A stretch of 36,532 bases of DNA, taken from the NCBI GenBank assembly GCA_045599805.1, contig JAZRWQ010000059.1:1-36532 (forward strand), written 5' to 3'. The notes under the pieces were generated by a model, which saw only the letters and a list, made by a program, of their open reading frames with translations, did no database searches and was not told the origin of the DNA. Each line of letters opens with the position of its first letter. Position 1 is the stretch's first letter. Below, one piece after another: positions 14,608 to 22,865 of the stretch. This DNA is from JAZRWQ01 sp045599805 (GTDB taxonomy: Bacteria > Bacillota > Clostridia > Oscillospirales > UMGS1783). A program made the position numbers and the translations under genes.

Positions 14608-15747
14608 ATGAGTATTTATTTTGATAACAGCGCAACCACCCGTGTTTTAGACTCGGCGGCAAAGGCGGCGTATGAGGCCATGACCGAAGGATATGCCAAT
14701 CCGTCATCCCTTCATACGGCAGGTATTGATGCGGAAAAGCGCATGAGTGAGGCAAGAAGGCATATTTCCGATGCGCTTAAGGCTTTGCCCGATGAAATAT
14801 TTTTTACCTCCTGCGCCACCGAAGCAAGCAATATTGCCATTTTCGGCGCATACGAGGCGCTTAAAAGAAGAGGGTACAGGGTAGTAACCACCACGGTAGA
14901 GCATCCGTCGGTTTACGACTGCTTCAAAAAGCTTGAAAAGATGGGCGCCGAAGTAATATACGTTTCTCCCAAGGACGGCAAATTCCGTCCGGAGGATTTT
15001 TATAATGCGATAAATAGAGATACCATACTTGTAAGTGTTATGTATGTTAATAACGAAACGGGTGACATCCTTCCCGTTGACTGCATAAAAAGCGCCATAA
15101 AAAAGGCAAATGCTCCGGCGCTTTTCCATTGCGACTGTGTGCAGGCATTCGGCAAAATAGATATCCGTCCGGAAAAAATGGGTATGGATATGATATCGCT
15201 TTCGGCGCATAAGCTTTACGGCCCCAAGGGTATCGGCGCGCTCTATCTTCGCAAAGGCGCGCGGATAGTGCCGCAGAACTACGGCGGCGGTCAGGAAAAG
15301 GGCATGCGTTCGGGCACCGAGAATACCGCCGGCATTGCCGCATTCGGTGAGGCTGTAAACTATGTTTTCTCAAACTATAAGGATATTGAAGCAAAGATGC
15401 GCAGTCTTCACGGATATTTCCTGAGCGAGGCGTTAAAGCGCCCGTTCATAACGGTAAACTCCCCCGAAAACGGCGCGTATCATATTATAAATATCTCTCT
15501 TATCGGCTGCCGCAGCGAAACCGTGCTTCATTGTCTTGAAGAAAAGGATATCTTCGTTTCGTCCGGCTCCGCCTGCTCTTCTCACGGGGGCTCCGCCAAA
15601 CGTACAAGAGTAATGGCGGAATACGGTTTTCCTTTGGAAATTGCCGACAGCGCCATAAGAGTAAGCTTCGGAATATACAATAATACCGATGAGATAGATG
15701 TGTTTATGAAAGAGATCGAAGCGGTATACGACCGTTTAAAGAGGTAA
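14608..15747 (+). CDS. Cysteine desulfurase of the NifS/IscS family, likely ThiI partner
   Basis: PLP enzyme that takes sulfur from cysteine as a protein persulfide. The 379-residue protein has the PLP lysine K202 in SAHKLYGPKG and the persulfide-carrying C323 in GSACSSHGG, in a loop of the group I (IscS/NifS) type. It lies three bases upstream of thiI, as does the dedicated desulfurase NifZ of Bacillus that feeds ThiI, so its main job is probably 4-thiouridine formation in tRNA. That partnership is inferred from position. It opens the operon behind its own promoter, with GGAAGTGG about 5 bases before the ATG. Confidence 0.93.
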   Translation: MSIYFDNSATTRVLDSAAKAAYEAMTEGYANPSSLHTAGIDAEKRMSEARRHISDALKALPDEIFFTSCATEASNIAIFGAYEALKRRGYRVVTTTVEHPSVYDCFKKLEKMGAEVIYVSPKDGKFRPEDFYNAINRDTILVSVMYVNNETGDILPVDCIKSAIKKANAPALFHCDCVQAFGKIDIRPEKMGMDMISLSAHKLYGPKGIGALYLRKGARIVPQNYGGGQEKGMRSGTENTAGIAAFGEAVNYVFSNYKDIEAKMRSLHGYFLSEALKRPFITVNSPENGAYHIINISLIGCRSETVLHCLEEKDIFVSSGSACSSHGGSAKRTRVMAEYGFPLEIADSAIRVSFGIYNNTDEIDVFMKEIEAVYDRLKR

Positions 15748-15750
15748 AAA

Positions 15751-16920
15751 ATGAAAAAGATAATTCTTTTAAAGTTCGGCGAAATAATTTTAAAGGGGCT
15801 GAATAAGCGTCATTTTGAAAGTATGCTTATCGGCAGCGTACGAGGACGTGTTGCTCCATACGGCAATTTCAAGGTATACGCTTTGCAGTCGGCAGGCTAT
15901 GTTGAACCGCTTGACGACGATGCGGATGTTGACGAGGCTTATAAGGCATGCTGTAAGGTTTTCGGCGTAACCTCGCTGGCTCTCAGCGCAGTTTGCGAAA
16001 AGGATATCGAAAAGATAAAAAATACCGTTTCCGAATTTCTCGATGATACGCTTAAGGGCGCTTCCACCTTCAAGGTAGAGGCAAAGCGCTCGGATAAAAA
16101 GTTCCCGATGAAAAGCCCCGAGATTTGCGAAATCTTAGGTGAATATATCCTCGACAACTACCCGAATTTGACCGTTGACGTACATAATCCCGAGGTTACC
16201 GTGTGGGCGGAGATAAGGGATGAAAAGGCGTGTGTTCACGCAAATCCTCAAAGAGGCGCAGGCGGCATGCCCTGCGGCTCTAACGGCAAGGGAATGCTGC
16301 TGATTTCCGGCGGCATCGACAGCCCCGTTGCAGGCTATATGATGGCAAAGCGCGGTCTTGCTCTGGAGGCCGTTCATTTCTTTTCCTATCCGTATACAAG
16401 TGAAAGGGCAAAGGATAAGGTTTTGCAGCTTGCCTCAAAGGTTGCCGGCTTTTCCGGCCCCATACGTGTTCACGTTGTCCCCTTTACCCATATACAGGAG
16501 CTTATTCGCGATAACTGCAAAGAGGATTATTCCACCCTTGTTATGCGTGCGTTCATGATGCGCATTGCCGACAGACTTGCAAAAAACAACGGCTGCGGTG
16601 CGCTGATAACCGGCGAGAGTTTAGGTCAGGTCGCAAGCCAGACGCTGGAGGCATTGAATGTTACCGATACTTACAGCGACACCTGTGTGCTCCGTCCCCT
16701 TATCGGTATGGATAAAATAGAAATAATCGAAATTGCGAGAAAAATAGATACCTTTGATACGTCCATCCTGCCGTATGAGGACTGCTGCACGGTGTTTACC
16801 CCCAAGCATCCGAAAACCAAACCGCACAGGGATGACGTAAAGACACAGGTAGAGCTTCTGAATGTTGAAAAACTTATTGATGAGGCCGTAAGAGGCACTC
16901 AAACGGAATATGTGAGGTAA
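15751..16920 (+). CDS. thiI: tRNA 4-thiouridine synthase ThiI
   Basis: Adenylates U8 of tRNA and transfers sulfur to it. The 389-residue protein has the N-terminal ferredoxin-like and THUMP domains (about residues 1-165) and a PP-loop ATPase with SGGIDS at residues 186-191. It ends without the rhodanese domain found in the E. coli enzyme, which is the usual Firmicutes form; CC in YEDCCTVF near the C terminus may carry the persulfide. Three bases separate it from the desulfurase that probably supplies the sulfur, and four from cinA. Confidence 0.95.
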   Translation: MKKIILLKFGEIILKGLNKRHFESMLIGSVRGRVAPYGNFKVYALQSAGYVEPLDDDADVDEAYKACCKVFGVTSLALSAVCEKDIEKIKNTVSEFLDDTLKGASTFKVEAKRSDKKFPMKSPEICEILGEYILDNYPNLTVDVHNPEVTVWAEIRDEKACVHANPQRGAGGMPCGSNGKGMLLISGGIDSPVAGYMMAKRGLALEAVHFFSYPYTSERAKDKVLQLASKVAGFSGPIRVHVVPFTHIQELIRDNCKEDYSTLVMRAFMMRIADRLAKNNGCGALITGESLGQVASQTLEALNVTDTYSDTCVLRPLIGMDKIEIIEIARKIDTFDTSILPYEDCCTVFTPKHPKTKPHRDDVKTQVELLNVEKLIDEAVRGTQTEYVR

Positions 16921-16924
16921 TAAT

Positions 16925-18166
16925 ATGAACTGTGAAATAGTATGTGTCGGAACGGAACTGCTTCTGGGCGATATCATCAACACAAATGCCGCCTGGCTTG
17001 CCAAGGAACTTGCCGGAATGGGCGTAAATGTGTATTATCAGACGGTAGTTGGCGATAACCCCGAAAGACTCGGCAATGCTCTCGGCACCGCCTTTTCGAG
17101 GGCAGATATGGTGCTTACCACCGGAGGACTCGGGCCGACAAAGGACGATCTTACAAAGGAGACCGCCGTATCGTATATAGGCGGCAAGCTTGAAATAGAC
17201 GAGCCGTCGCTTGAGCATATAACGCAGATTTTCACTCAGACGGGCAGGGAAGTGACCGAAAGCGTAAAAAAGCAGGCGTATCTGCCAAAGGGATGTATCC
17301 CTTTACATAACTACAACGGCACCGCTCCCGGCTTCATCTACGAAAACGGCGGCAAAACCCTTATTATGCTGCCCGGCCCCCCAAAAGAAATGATGAAGAT
17401 GTTTGAAACCGGTGTTCGCCCTTTCCTTGCCGGAAGCGATAAACAGCTCTATTCACGCAGAATAAGAATTATCGGTATAGGCGAATCGGAGGTTGCGGAC
17501 AAGATAAGCGATCTTATGGATTTGACCAGTCCTACCGTCGCCCCCTATGCCAAGACCGCCGAGACCGAGCTTCGCGTTACCATAGCCGCCGACAGTAAGG
17601 AAGAAGCGTATAAGCTTATGCAGCCCACTATTAACGAGATAGTAAAGCGCATCGGCAGATTTATCTACGGCATCGACGTGGCGAGCGTAGAGGAAAGAGT
17701 ATTCAATCTGCTTAAAGAGCAGGGAAAGACCGCCGCATTTGCCGAAAGCGTTACAGGCGGACTTATCTCCAAGCGTATCACCGATATACCCGGCTCGTCC
17801 GAGGTTTTTCCGCTTGGTGTAGTAACCTACGCATCCGAAATGAAGTCGGAAATGATAGGCGTAAACCCGGAAACGATAGAGAAATATAATGTTGTCAGCG
17901 ATAAGGTGGCCATGGAAATGGCAAAGGGCGTAAGAGAAAAGGCAAAAGCCTCTATCGGCCTTGGCATCACCGGCATCGCAGGCCCCGGCGGCGGCGATGA
18001 GGAACATCCCGTTGGACTCGTTTATGTCGGCATTTCCGATGAAAATGGCGAGTACGCAAAGGAATTCCGTCTCGGCACAAAAACGAGAGGACGTGCCGCC
18101 ATACGCGAATTTGCCTCAGGCAGAGCCCTCGATATGCTAAGACGTCATCTCGAAGACTGTAAGTAA
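16925..18166 (+). CDS. cinA: CinA-family protein, nicotinamide-nucleotide amidohydrolase type
   Basis: A 413-residue two-domain protein. The N-terminal domain has the molybdopterin-binding (MoCF) fold of CinA (VGTELLLGD at residues 7-15; TTGGLGPTKDD near 64-74), acting in family members as an ADP-ribose pyrophosphatase-like unit. The C-terminal domain is PncC-like (FAESVTGGLISKRITD near residues 273-288; GITGIAGPGGG near 345-355), which deamidates NMN in pyridine nucleotide recycling. In many Firmicutes cinA precedes recA; here it instead closes the desulfurase-thiI operon and is followed by a terminator. Confidence 0.93.
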   Translation: MNCEIVCVGTELLLGDIINTNAAWLAKELAGMGVNVYYQTVVGDNPERLGNALGTAFSRADMVLTTGGLGPTKDDLTKETAVSYIGGKLEIDEPSLEHITQIFTQTGREVTESVKKQAYLPKGCIPLHNYNGTAPGFIYENGGKTLIMLPGPPKEMMKMFETGVRPFLAGSDKQLYSRRIRIIGIGESEVADKISDLMDLTSPTVAPYAKTAETELRVTIAADSKEEAYKLMQPTINEIVKRIGRFIYGIDVASVEERVFNLLKEQGKTAAFAESVTGGLISKRITDIPGSSEVFPLGVVTYASEMKSEMIGVNPETIEKYNVVSDKVAMEMAKGVREKAKASIGLGITGIAGPGGGDEEHPVGLVYVGISDENGEYAKEFRLGTKTRGRAAIREFASGRALDMLRRHLEDCK

Positions 18167-18169
18167 TAA

Positions 18170-18215
18170 AAAACCGACCGAAAATTATGTCGCTGCGCCT
18201 TTTTCGGTCGGTTTT
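18170..18215. terminator. Bidirectional terminator between cinA and M23 peptidase genes
   Basis: AAAACCGACCGAAAA (18170-18184) pairs with TTTTCGGTCGGTTTT (18201-18215), a 15-bp perfect stem with a 16-base loop between convergent genes; each side supplies a T run to the opposite strand. Confidence 0.9.
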
Positions 18216-18217
18216 CT

Positions 18218-18988
18218 TTATCCTATAAGGCTTGCCGGATCGAGATGTTCTCCGTCCTTTGTTATTTCAAAATGGATGTGTGATGCATCCTCACCCTCAA
18301 TAGGGAGTGCATCTCCGACGGTACCTATTACCTCGCCCTGCTTTACCTCATCGCCCATTCGGAAAAAGACTATGTCGTTAAGACCGCAGTATTTTGATTC
18401 ATAGCCGTCGGCATGAGTAATAGTCATAACGTTGCCGTAAAGGTCATCATAGTGGAAATCACTTACCGTGCCGTTTGCGGCGGCGCTTACGGGCGCGCCT
18501 ATCTCGGCGGCGTAATCAGCTCCCTTGTGACTGCGCCAGTCGCCGAGGGTATTGGAGAAGACAAGCGCATCATCGGAAAAACTGGTAAGCACCTCTCCCG
18601 ATAAAGGCGCCATGAAAGTAACTTCTTCCTGTATAGCCTCGGCATCCACCTGCGCGGCGCTGTCGCTTATCGGCAGGGGAGAAGAATCATAATAGCTCTG
18701 CGGCAGACTTTTTGATGCTTTCATCATTTCGTCCACTGCTTCCGAGTCAAAAGGTTTTATTTCACGGGTTGTCTGCGGTATCGTTTTTGTGATTTTTGAC
18801 TCCACGGCACGGTTTGCGTTCGGCGCCGGGCTTATGCTTTCGGAAGCTGTTGCATCGTTATAGGCATTTATGCACAGATAAATTGCCACCGTTATAATAA
18901 GAAGGCAGATAATACCCGCGGTAACGATACCGCGTGTGCTTATTCTGTTTTCGGGGCGTTCTTCATCGTGCGGAACATGATTATTCAT
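18218..18988 (-). CDS. Membrane-anchored M23 family peptidase, SpoIIQ-like
   Basis: A 256-residue protein with a cytoplasmic N terminus, one transmembrane helix (about residues 18-40), a polar linker of about 95 residues and a C-terminal LytM domain. The metal ligands of an active M23 enzyme are present: H and D in HKGADYAAEIG, and HIHFEI near the end. This shape (short N terminus, single helix, LytM domain) is that of SpoIIQ, the forespore half of the engulfment zipper, in which clostridial forms keep the metal site. No spoIIIA or spoIID gene is nearby, so I leave the symbol blank. ATG 18988 has GAGGTG 9 bases upstream; the GTG at 19000 lacks proper spacing. Confidence 0.8.
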   Translation of the reverse strand: MNNHVPHDEERPENRISTRGIVTAGIICLLIITVAIYLCINAYNDATASESISPAPNANRAVESKITKTIPQTTREIKPFDSEAVDEMMKASKSLPQSYYDSSPLPISDSAAQVDAEAIQEEVTFMAPLSGEVLTSFSDDALVFSNTLGDWRSHKGADYAAEIGAPVSAAANGTVSDFHYDDLYGNVMTITHADGYESKYCGLNDIVFFRMGDEVKQGEVIGTVGDALPIEGEDASHIHFEITKDGEHLDPASLIG

Positions 18989-19026
18989 TTTTTTATTCAC
19001 CTCGCAAACAGTATTGCCGAAAAATA

Positions 19027-19055
19027 TTGAAATTATGCGCCGTGTCTGTTATACT
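19027..19055 (+). promoter_or_regulatory. Sigma-A promoter of the ThyX-like gene and cysK
   Basis: TTGAAA (19027-19032), 17 bases, TATACT (19050-19055). It forces the downstream start to lie after about 19062, supporting the ATG at 19086. Confidence 0.75.
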
Positions 19056-19085
19056 GTTTTAAAGACGAATAAAGGTTGTGATATA

Positions 19086-19709
19086 ATGCTTAAAACTGAG
19101 CGAGTATCCGTAATGAATTTTGAAAACGCCATGCGCGGCGCGCGCAATCCCATGAACAGCTGGGATAGGTACGACAGTTTTTATGACGAAAACGGCAATT
19201 TCGTTTTCGGTGAAAACGATTTGTCCCTTGCCGTAAGGCTTTGCAAGGCAGGCTCCGACCACAGAAAGTTTTTAAGACAGATTTTCGTGAGTGTTGACGT
19301 TACCGCGCCCCTTTACTGGTGGAAGGAATACGATACCTATAAGGTGGGCACCGTTGCAAATTCCACAAGCACCATGCATAAAATCCATTCCAAGCCTTTT
19401 TCCAGAGAGGATTTTTCCTGCGACCGGATGACCGCGGAAACCCTTAAGGAATTTGACGGCGTTATAGAATATCTCGAAAAATTGAGATTAAAATACGTTG
19501 CGGATAAGAAAAAAGAGGATTGGTACGACATTATTCAGTTTTTGCCCTCCAGTTACAATCAGATGCGTACACTTACCTTCAATTATGAAAATTTGAGAAA
19601 CATGTTCAAGTCAAGAAAGGATCATAAACTTTACGAGTGGCACGTTTTCTGTGATTTTATACGCAGTCTGCCCTATGCAAAGGAGCTTATTACGGGAGAA
19701 GAAGAATGA
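19086..19709 (+). CDS. ThyX-like protein lacking the ThyX signature; function unknown
   Basis: A 207-residue protein without an assigned function. Residues about 65-99 line up by eye with the central helix and signature of flavin-dependent thymidylate synthase ThyX (hydrophobic strand, AP pair, aromatic helix, then the signature), but where ThyX has RHR-x7-S this protein has DTY (83-85) followed by KVGTVANSTSTMHK. The nucleotide- and flavin-binding arginines are therefore absent, and it should not be called a thymidylate synthase. The remaining part is helical and rich in charged residues. The ATG at 19086 has AAAGG 10 bases upstream and lies after the promoter. It overlaps cysK by ATGA. Confidence 0.75.
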   Translation: MLKTERVSVMNFENAMRGARNPMNSWDRYDSFYDENGNFVFGENDLSLAVRLCKAGSDHRKFLRQIFVSVDVTAPLYWWKEYDTYKVGTVANSTSTMHKIHSKPFSREDFSCDRMTAETLKEFDGVIEYLEKLRLKYVADKKKEDWYDIIQFLPSSYNQMRTLTFNYENLRNMFKSRKDHKLYEWHVFCDFIRSLPYAKELITGEEE

Positions 19710-20632
19710 TTTACAAGGATTTAACCGAGCTTATCGGCAAAACGCCGATGGTAGAACTCGGCTATTATGAAAAGGAATTTGATCTTAAGGCGCGGCTTGC
19801 TGCAAAGGTGGAGTATTTTAATCCCGCATGCAGCGTTAAGGACAGAGTAGCTCTCAATATGATAAACGAAGCCGAAAAGGCAGGCAAGCTTCTGCCGGGC
19901 GGCACGATAATCGAGCCTACGAGCGGAAGCACGGGAATAGGCCTTGCGGCAATCGGCGCCAAGCGGGGCTATAAGGTAATAATCACCATGCCCGAAAACA
20001 TGAGCGAGGAACGCAAGAAGCTTATGCGCGCCTACGGCGCCGAGCTGATACTTACCGACGGCAGCCTGGGTATGGCGGGCTCGGTAAAAAAGGCGGAGGA
20101 GCTTAACCGCGAAATAGAGGGAAGCATAATCGCAGGTCAGTTCTATAACCCCGCAAATCCCGACGCGCATTATCTTACAACAGGCCCCGAAATCTGGGAG
20201 GATACAAACGGTAAAATAGATTTCTTTGTAGCCGGTGTCGGCACGGGCGGCACTCTTACCGGCACGGGAAAATATCTCAAGGAGAAAAACCCGTCCGTTA
20301 AGGTCATTGCCGTTGAACCCGCTTCGTCTCCTCTTTTAAGCAAGGGGATTTCCAGCGCTCACGCCATTCAGGGGATCGGGGCAAACTTTGTGCCCGAAAA
20401 CCTCGATAAGGATATTTACGATGAAATTATCGCGGTTTCCGATACCGATGCAAAGCATTTCACAGCCCTTACCGCAAAAAAGGAAGGACTTATGGTTGGT
20501 ATTTCCTCCGGTGCGGCTATCTGCGCAGGCATCGAGATAGCAAAAAGAGAAGAAAACGCAGGCAAAACCGTCGTTGTTCTTCTGCCCGATACGGGAGAAA
20601 GATATATTTCCTCCGATACCTTTGATTTCTGA
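19706..20632 (+). CDS. cysK: Cysteine synthase (O-acetylserine sulfhydrylase)
   Basis: PLP enzyme that makes cysteine from O-acetylserine and sulfide. The 308-residue protein has the PLP lysine K45 in NPACSVKDRV, the substrate loop PTSGSTGIGLA, and the phosphate-binding GVGTGGTLTGTGKYL. All are typical of CysK; the length is normal. It shares its start with the end of the ThyX-like gene (ATGA) and is followed by a strong terminator, so the two form a bicistronic unit. No cysE or CysR-type regulator is nearby. Confidence 0.93.
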   Translation: MIYKDLTELIGKTPMVELGYYEKEFDLKARLAAKVEYFNPACSVKDRVALNMINEAEKAGKLLPGGTIIEPTSGSTGIGLAAIGAKRGYKVIITMPENMSEERKKLMRAYGAELILTDGSLGMAGSVKKAEELNREIEGSIIAGQFYNPANPDAHYLTTGPEIWEDTNGKIDFFVAGVGTGGTLTGTGKYLKEKNPSVKVIAVEPASSPLLSKGISSAHAIQGIGANFVPENLDKDIYDEIIAVSDTDAKHFTALTAKKEGLMVGISSGAAICAGIEIAKREENAGKTVVVLLPDTGERYISSDTFDF

Positions 20633-20640
20633 TATGACTA

Positions 20641-20676
20641 AAGCCAAAGAGCGATGATTCCTCTTTGGCTTTTTTA
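20641..20676 (+). terminator. Rho-independent terminator after cysK
   Basis: AAGCCAAAGAG (20641-20651) pairs with CTCTTTGGCTT (20661-20671), then a T run. Confidence 0.9.
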
Positions 20677-20714
20677 TTTTTCCGAATATTACATGCTGTA
20701 TTCCGAAAAACACA

Positions 20715-20743
20715 TTGATATATCCCTGCTTATGTTGTATAAA
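20715..20743 (+). promoter_or_regulatory. Sigma-A promoter of oxidoreductase-araC unit
   Basis: TTGATA (20715-20720), 17 bases, TATAAA (20738-20743), 33 bases before the ATG. Confidence 0.65.
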
Positions 20744-20775
20744 AAAAGTAAATAAACAAGGAGGATATATTATAT

Positions 20776-21909
20776 ATGAAAAAAATAAAGGTGGCACTTA
20801 TAGGCCTTGGCTTCGGCGGTGCTTTTGCAGAGATTTACAAGGAGCATCCGGATGTTTCCGAGATAGTGATTTTTGATCCCAACAAAAAGCTTGAGAGGGA
20901 ATTCAGTGATGCTTTGGGCCTGAAAGCGCCTTATAATACTTTTGATGAGATTCTGAGCGATGATACCGTTGATGCGGTACATCTTGTTTCGCCCATTCCC
21001 TGCCACGAGGAGCAGACGGTTAAGGTGCTCAATGCCGGTAAGCACTGCGCCTGCACCGTACCTATGGCAACCTCTCTTGAGGGGCTTCGCAAAATCGTTG
21101 AGGCAAAAAGAAAGAGCGGTAAAAACTTCATGATGATGGAAACATCCCTTTATACTTACCAGTTTTTCTATGTTAAAAAAATGCTTGAAGCGGGTGAACT
21201 CGGGCGTATTCAGTTTTTGCGCGGCTCACATTATCAGGATATGGAAAAATGGCCCGAATATTGGAAGGGACTTCCTCCCATGTTTTACGGCACCCATGCC
21301 ATTGCGCCCATGACGGTGCTGGCAGGCGCGCGTGCCTCCAAGGTAAATTGCTTCGGAAGCGGCACAATGAGAGAGGAGCTTGTAAGACAATACGGCAATC
21401 CATATCCTATCGAAACCGCGGTATTCCAGTTTGATAACGGGTTAAAGGGCGAGGTTACCCGATCCCTTTTTGAAACTGCGAGGGTTTACAAAGAGGGTAT
21501 GGCTGTACTCGGCAGCAAAAAGAGCTTTGAATGGGGCTTTGAGGATAACAGCGATCCTTATATAACCTCTCTCGAGGAAAATAGTGACCCCGATGTAAGA
21601 GGTCTTCCCACTCCTTACGAGGTCATAAAAACTCCTAATTATTATGACGATCTGCCGCAGTCTCTTCGCAGATTTACCGTAGGTGATAATTATGATGCAA
21701 CCAATCCGCAGGAGAGCTTGAAGGTAGGCGCCGGCGCAGGTCATCACGGCTCGCATCCACATCTCGTAAATGAATTTGTACGCAGCATAGTAGAAGAAAG
21801 AAAGCCCTGGATAGATGAAATTCTCGGCGCACAGATAACCGCCTGCGGCATCTGCGCTCACGAATCTGCCATGCGTGACGGAGAAACCGTTTATATTCCG
21901 CGATTCTGA
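20776..21909 (+). CDS. Gfo/Idh/MocA family oxidoreductase
   Basis: A 377-residue NAD(P)-dependent oxidoreductase of the sugar/inositol dehydrogenase superfamily. The N-terminal Rossmann fold has GLGFGG at residues 10-15 and an HLVSPIPCHEE loop; the usual EKP motif is replaced by TVPMATS, and the C-terminal domain has the conserved GTHAIAPM histidine region and a GAGAGHHGSHPHLV stretch. The substrate cannot be told; the absence of EKP argues against simple transfer of function from well-known members. It has its own promoter and a strong AAGGAGG 10 bases before the ATG. The next gene, an AraC regulator, is 24 bases downstream and probably controls it. Confidence 0.88.
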   Translation: MKKIKVALIGLGFGGAFAEIYKEHPDVSEIVIFDPNKKLEREFSDALGLKAPYNTFDEILSDDTVDAVHLVSPIPCHEEQTVKVLNAGKHCACTVPMATSLEGLRKIVEAKRKSGKNFMMMETSLYTYQFFYVKKMLEAGELGRIQFLRGSHYQDMEKWPEYWKGLPPMFYGTHAIAPMTVLAGARASKVNCFGSGTMREELVRQYGNPYPIETAVFQFDNGLKGEVTRSLFETARVYKEGMAVLGSKKSFEWGFEDNSDPYITSLEENSDPDVRGLPTPYEVIKTPNYYDDLPQSLRRFTVGDNYDATNPQESLKVGAGAGHHGSHPHLVNEFVRSIVEERKPWIDEILGAQITACGICAHESAMRDGETVYIPRF

Positions 21910-21933
21910 AAAAAAGACAGGCATGGAGGTATC

Positions 21934-22728
21934 ATGGAATTCAGTTATAATCTCACGGCAGAACGTGCCGTTACCGCGGCGGGCTACTGCCACTATAAGA
22001 GTCCGTCCAGACATCCCGACAGAATAATGGACTGCCATGATTTGATTTTTATGGTTGACGGCGAATGGGATATAGGGCAGGACGGGGAAAGCTTTTGTCT
22101 TCATACCGGCGACGTTATGATACTTTCCGCAGGGCATCATCACTATCCGACAGGACTTTGCGCAAAGGATACGAAAACGATATTTTTTCACTGCACTGCC
22201 GATGAAAGCGATTTTTTGCCGGGCGCAGCGTCGCTTCCCGTGATTATTTCCGCCTATCACACCCACCGTATCCGAAGGCTGTTTGATGATATTGTGTATT
22301 TCTATGCCACTCAAAGCAGTAACAGAGAGGATATTCTGTCTTCTCTTGTCAAGCTTGTTTTCTGCGAGTTATACAGTCTGACGCAAAGTGAAGCGGTTTC
22401 CGATCCGCTTGTGAATAAAACTATACGCATGTTTCAGGAAAACCCGTCGCGTTTTATAAGCGGAGATGAGCTTGCGAAGGAGTTTTCCGTTTCCGAGCGA
22501 ACTATCCGAAACAGTTTTGTTTCGGCTATGGGGAAAACCCCAATGCAGTTTCAGACCGAGCAAAAACTGCTTGCCATTCGCTCACGTCTTGTAAATGAAA
22601 AGGATATCACCTTAAGAGAGCTGGCGGAGGATTACGGCTTTTGCGATGAATTCTATTTAAGCAAGCTTTTCAAAAAACAGTTCGGGATATCTCCAGTCTC
22701 TTTCAGGAAAAACAATAAGAACAATTAA
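21934..22728 (+). CDS. AraC family transcriptional regulator
   Basis: A 264-residue regulator with an N-terminal cupin-like sensor domain (about residues 1-130; MVDGEWDIGQDGESFCLHTGDVMILSAGHHHYP gives the jelly-roll strands, with histidines that suggest a sugar or metal pocket) and a C-terminal double helix-turn-helix (residues about 165-262, ending in GFCDEFYLSKLFKKQFGISPVSFRKNN). The ATG has TGGAGG about 5 bases upstream. It probably senses a sugar-like compound and controls the oxidoreductase; this is inferred from adjacency. The stop codon at 22726-22728 is followed at once by the left arm of the split repeat described at 22729. Confidence 0.9.
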   Translation: MEFSYNLTAERAVTAAGYCHYKSPSRHPDRIMDCHDLIFMVDGEWDIGQDGESFCLHTGDVMILSAGHHHYPTGLCAKDTKTIFFHCTADESDFLPGAASLPVIISAYHTHRIRRLFDDIVYFYATQSSNREDILSSLVKLVFCELYSLTQSEAVSDPLVNKTIRMFQENPSRFISGDELAKEFSVSERTIRNSFVSAMGKTPMQFQTEQKLLAIRSRLVNEKDITLRELAEDYGFCDEFYLSKLFKKQFGISPVSFRKNNKNN

Positions 22729-22746
22729 AAAAAGAAGCGCCCTTTA
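22729..22746. repeat. Left arm of 18-bp inverted repeat flanking the insertion (B half-site or half terminator)
   Basis: AAAAAGAAGCGCCCTTTA starts one base after the araC stop and is the exact reverse complement of 27050-27067. The pair would form an 18-bp stem if joined. A second 11-bp inverted repeat, TAAAACAGTAA (22759-22769) with TTACTGTTTTA (27026-27036), lies 12-13 bases inside. Between the two arms the left side reads GCGCAGTGTTCA; it shares CGCA in direct orientation with the right side. Confidence 0.8.
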
Positions 22747-22814
22747 GCGCAGTGTTCATAAAACAGTAATACTGAAAATGAGCACTGTTGCTATCGGGTT
22801 GGCTAAGAAAAAGT

Positions 22815-22864
22815 AAAGCGTGATATTTCATACCATTAGGTGTGGAGTATTACGCTTTTTTCAT
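22815..22864. terminator. Terminator inside the left edge of the element
   Basis: AAAGCGTGATA (22815-22825) pairs with TATTACGCTTT (22848-22858), one G-U pair, followed by T6. It serves transcripts arriving from araC and, on the other strand, the minus-strand gene ending at 22866. Confidence 0.75.
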
Positions 22865-22865
22865 T

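Noticed and set aside
21442..22314. Long minus-strand open frame (290 codons) opposite the oxidoreductase and araC genes.
   Set aside because: It mirrors the codon structure of the two plus-strand genes, has no ribosome binding site and no recognisable domain.
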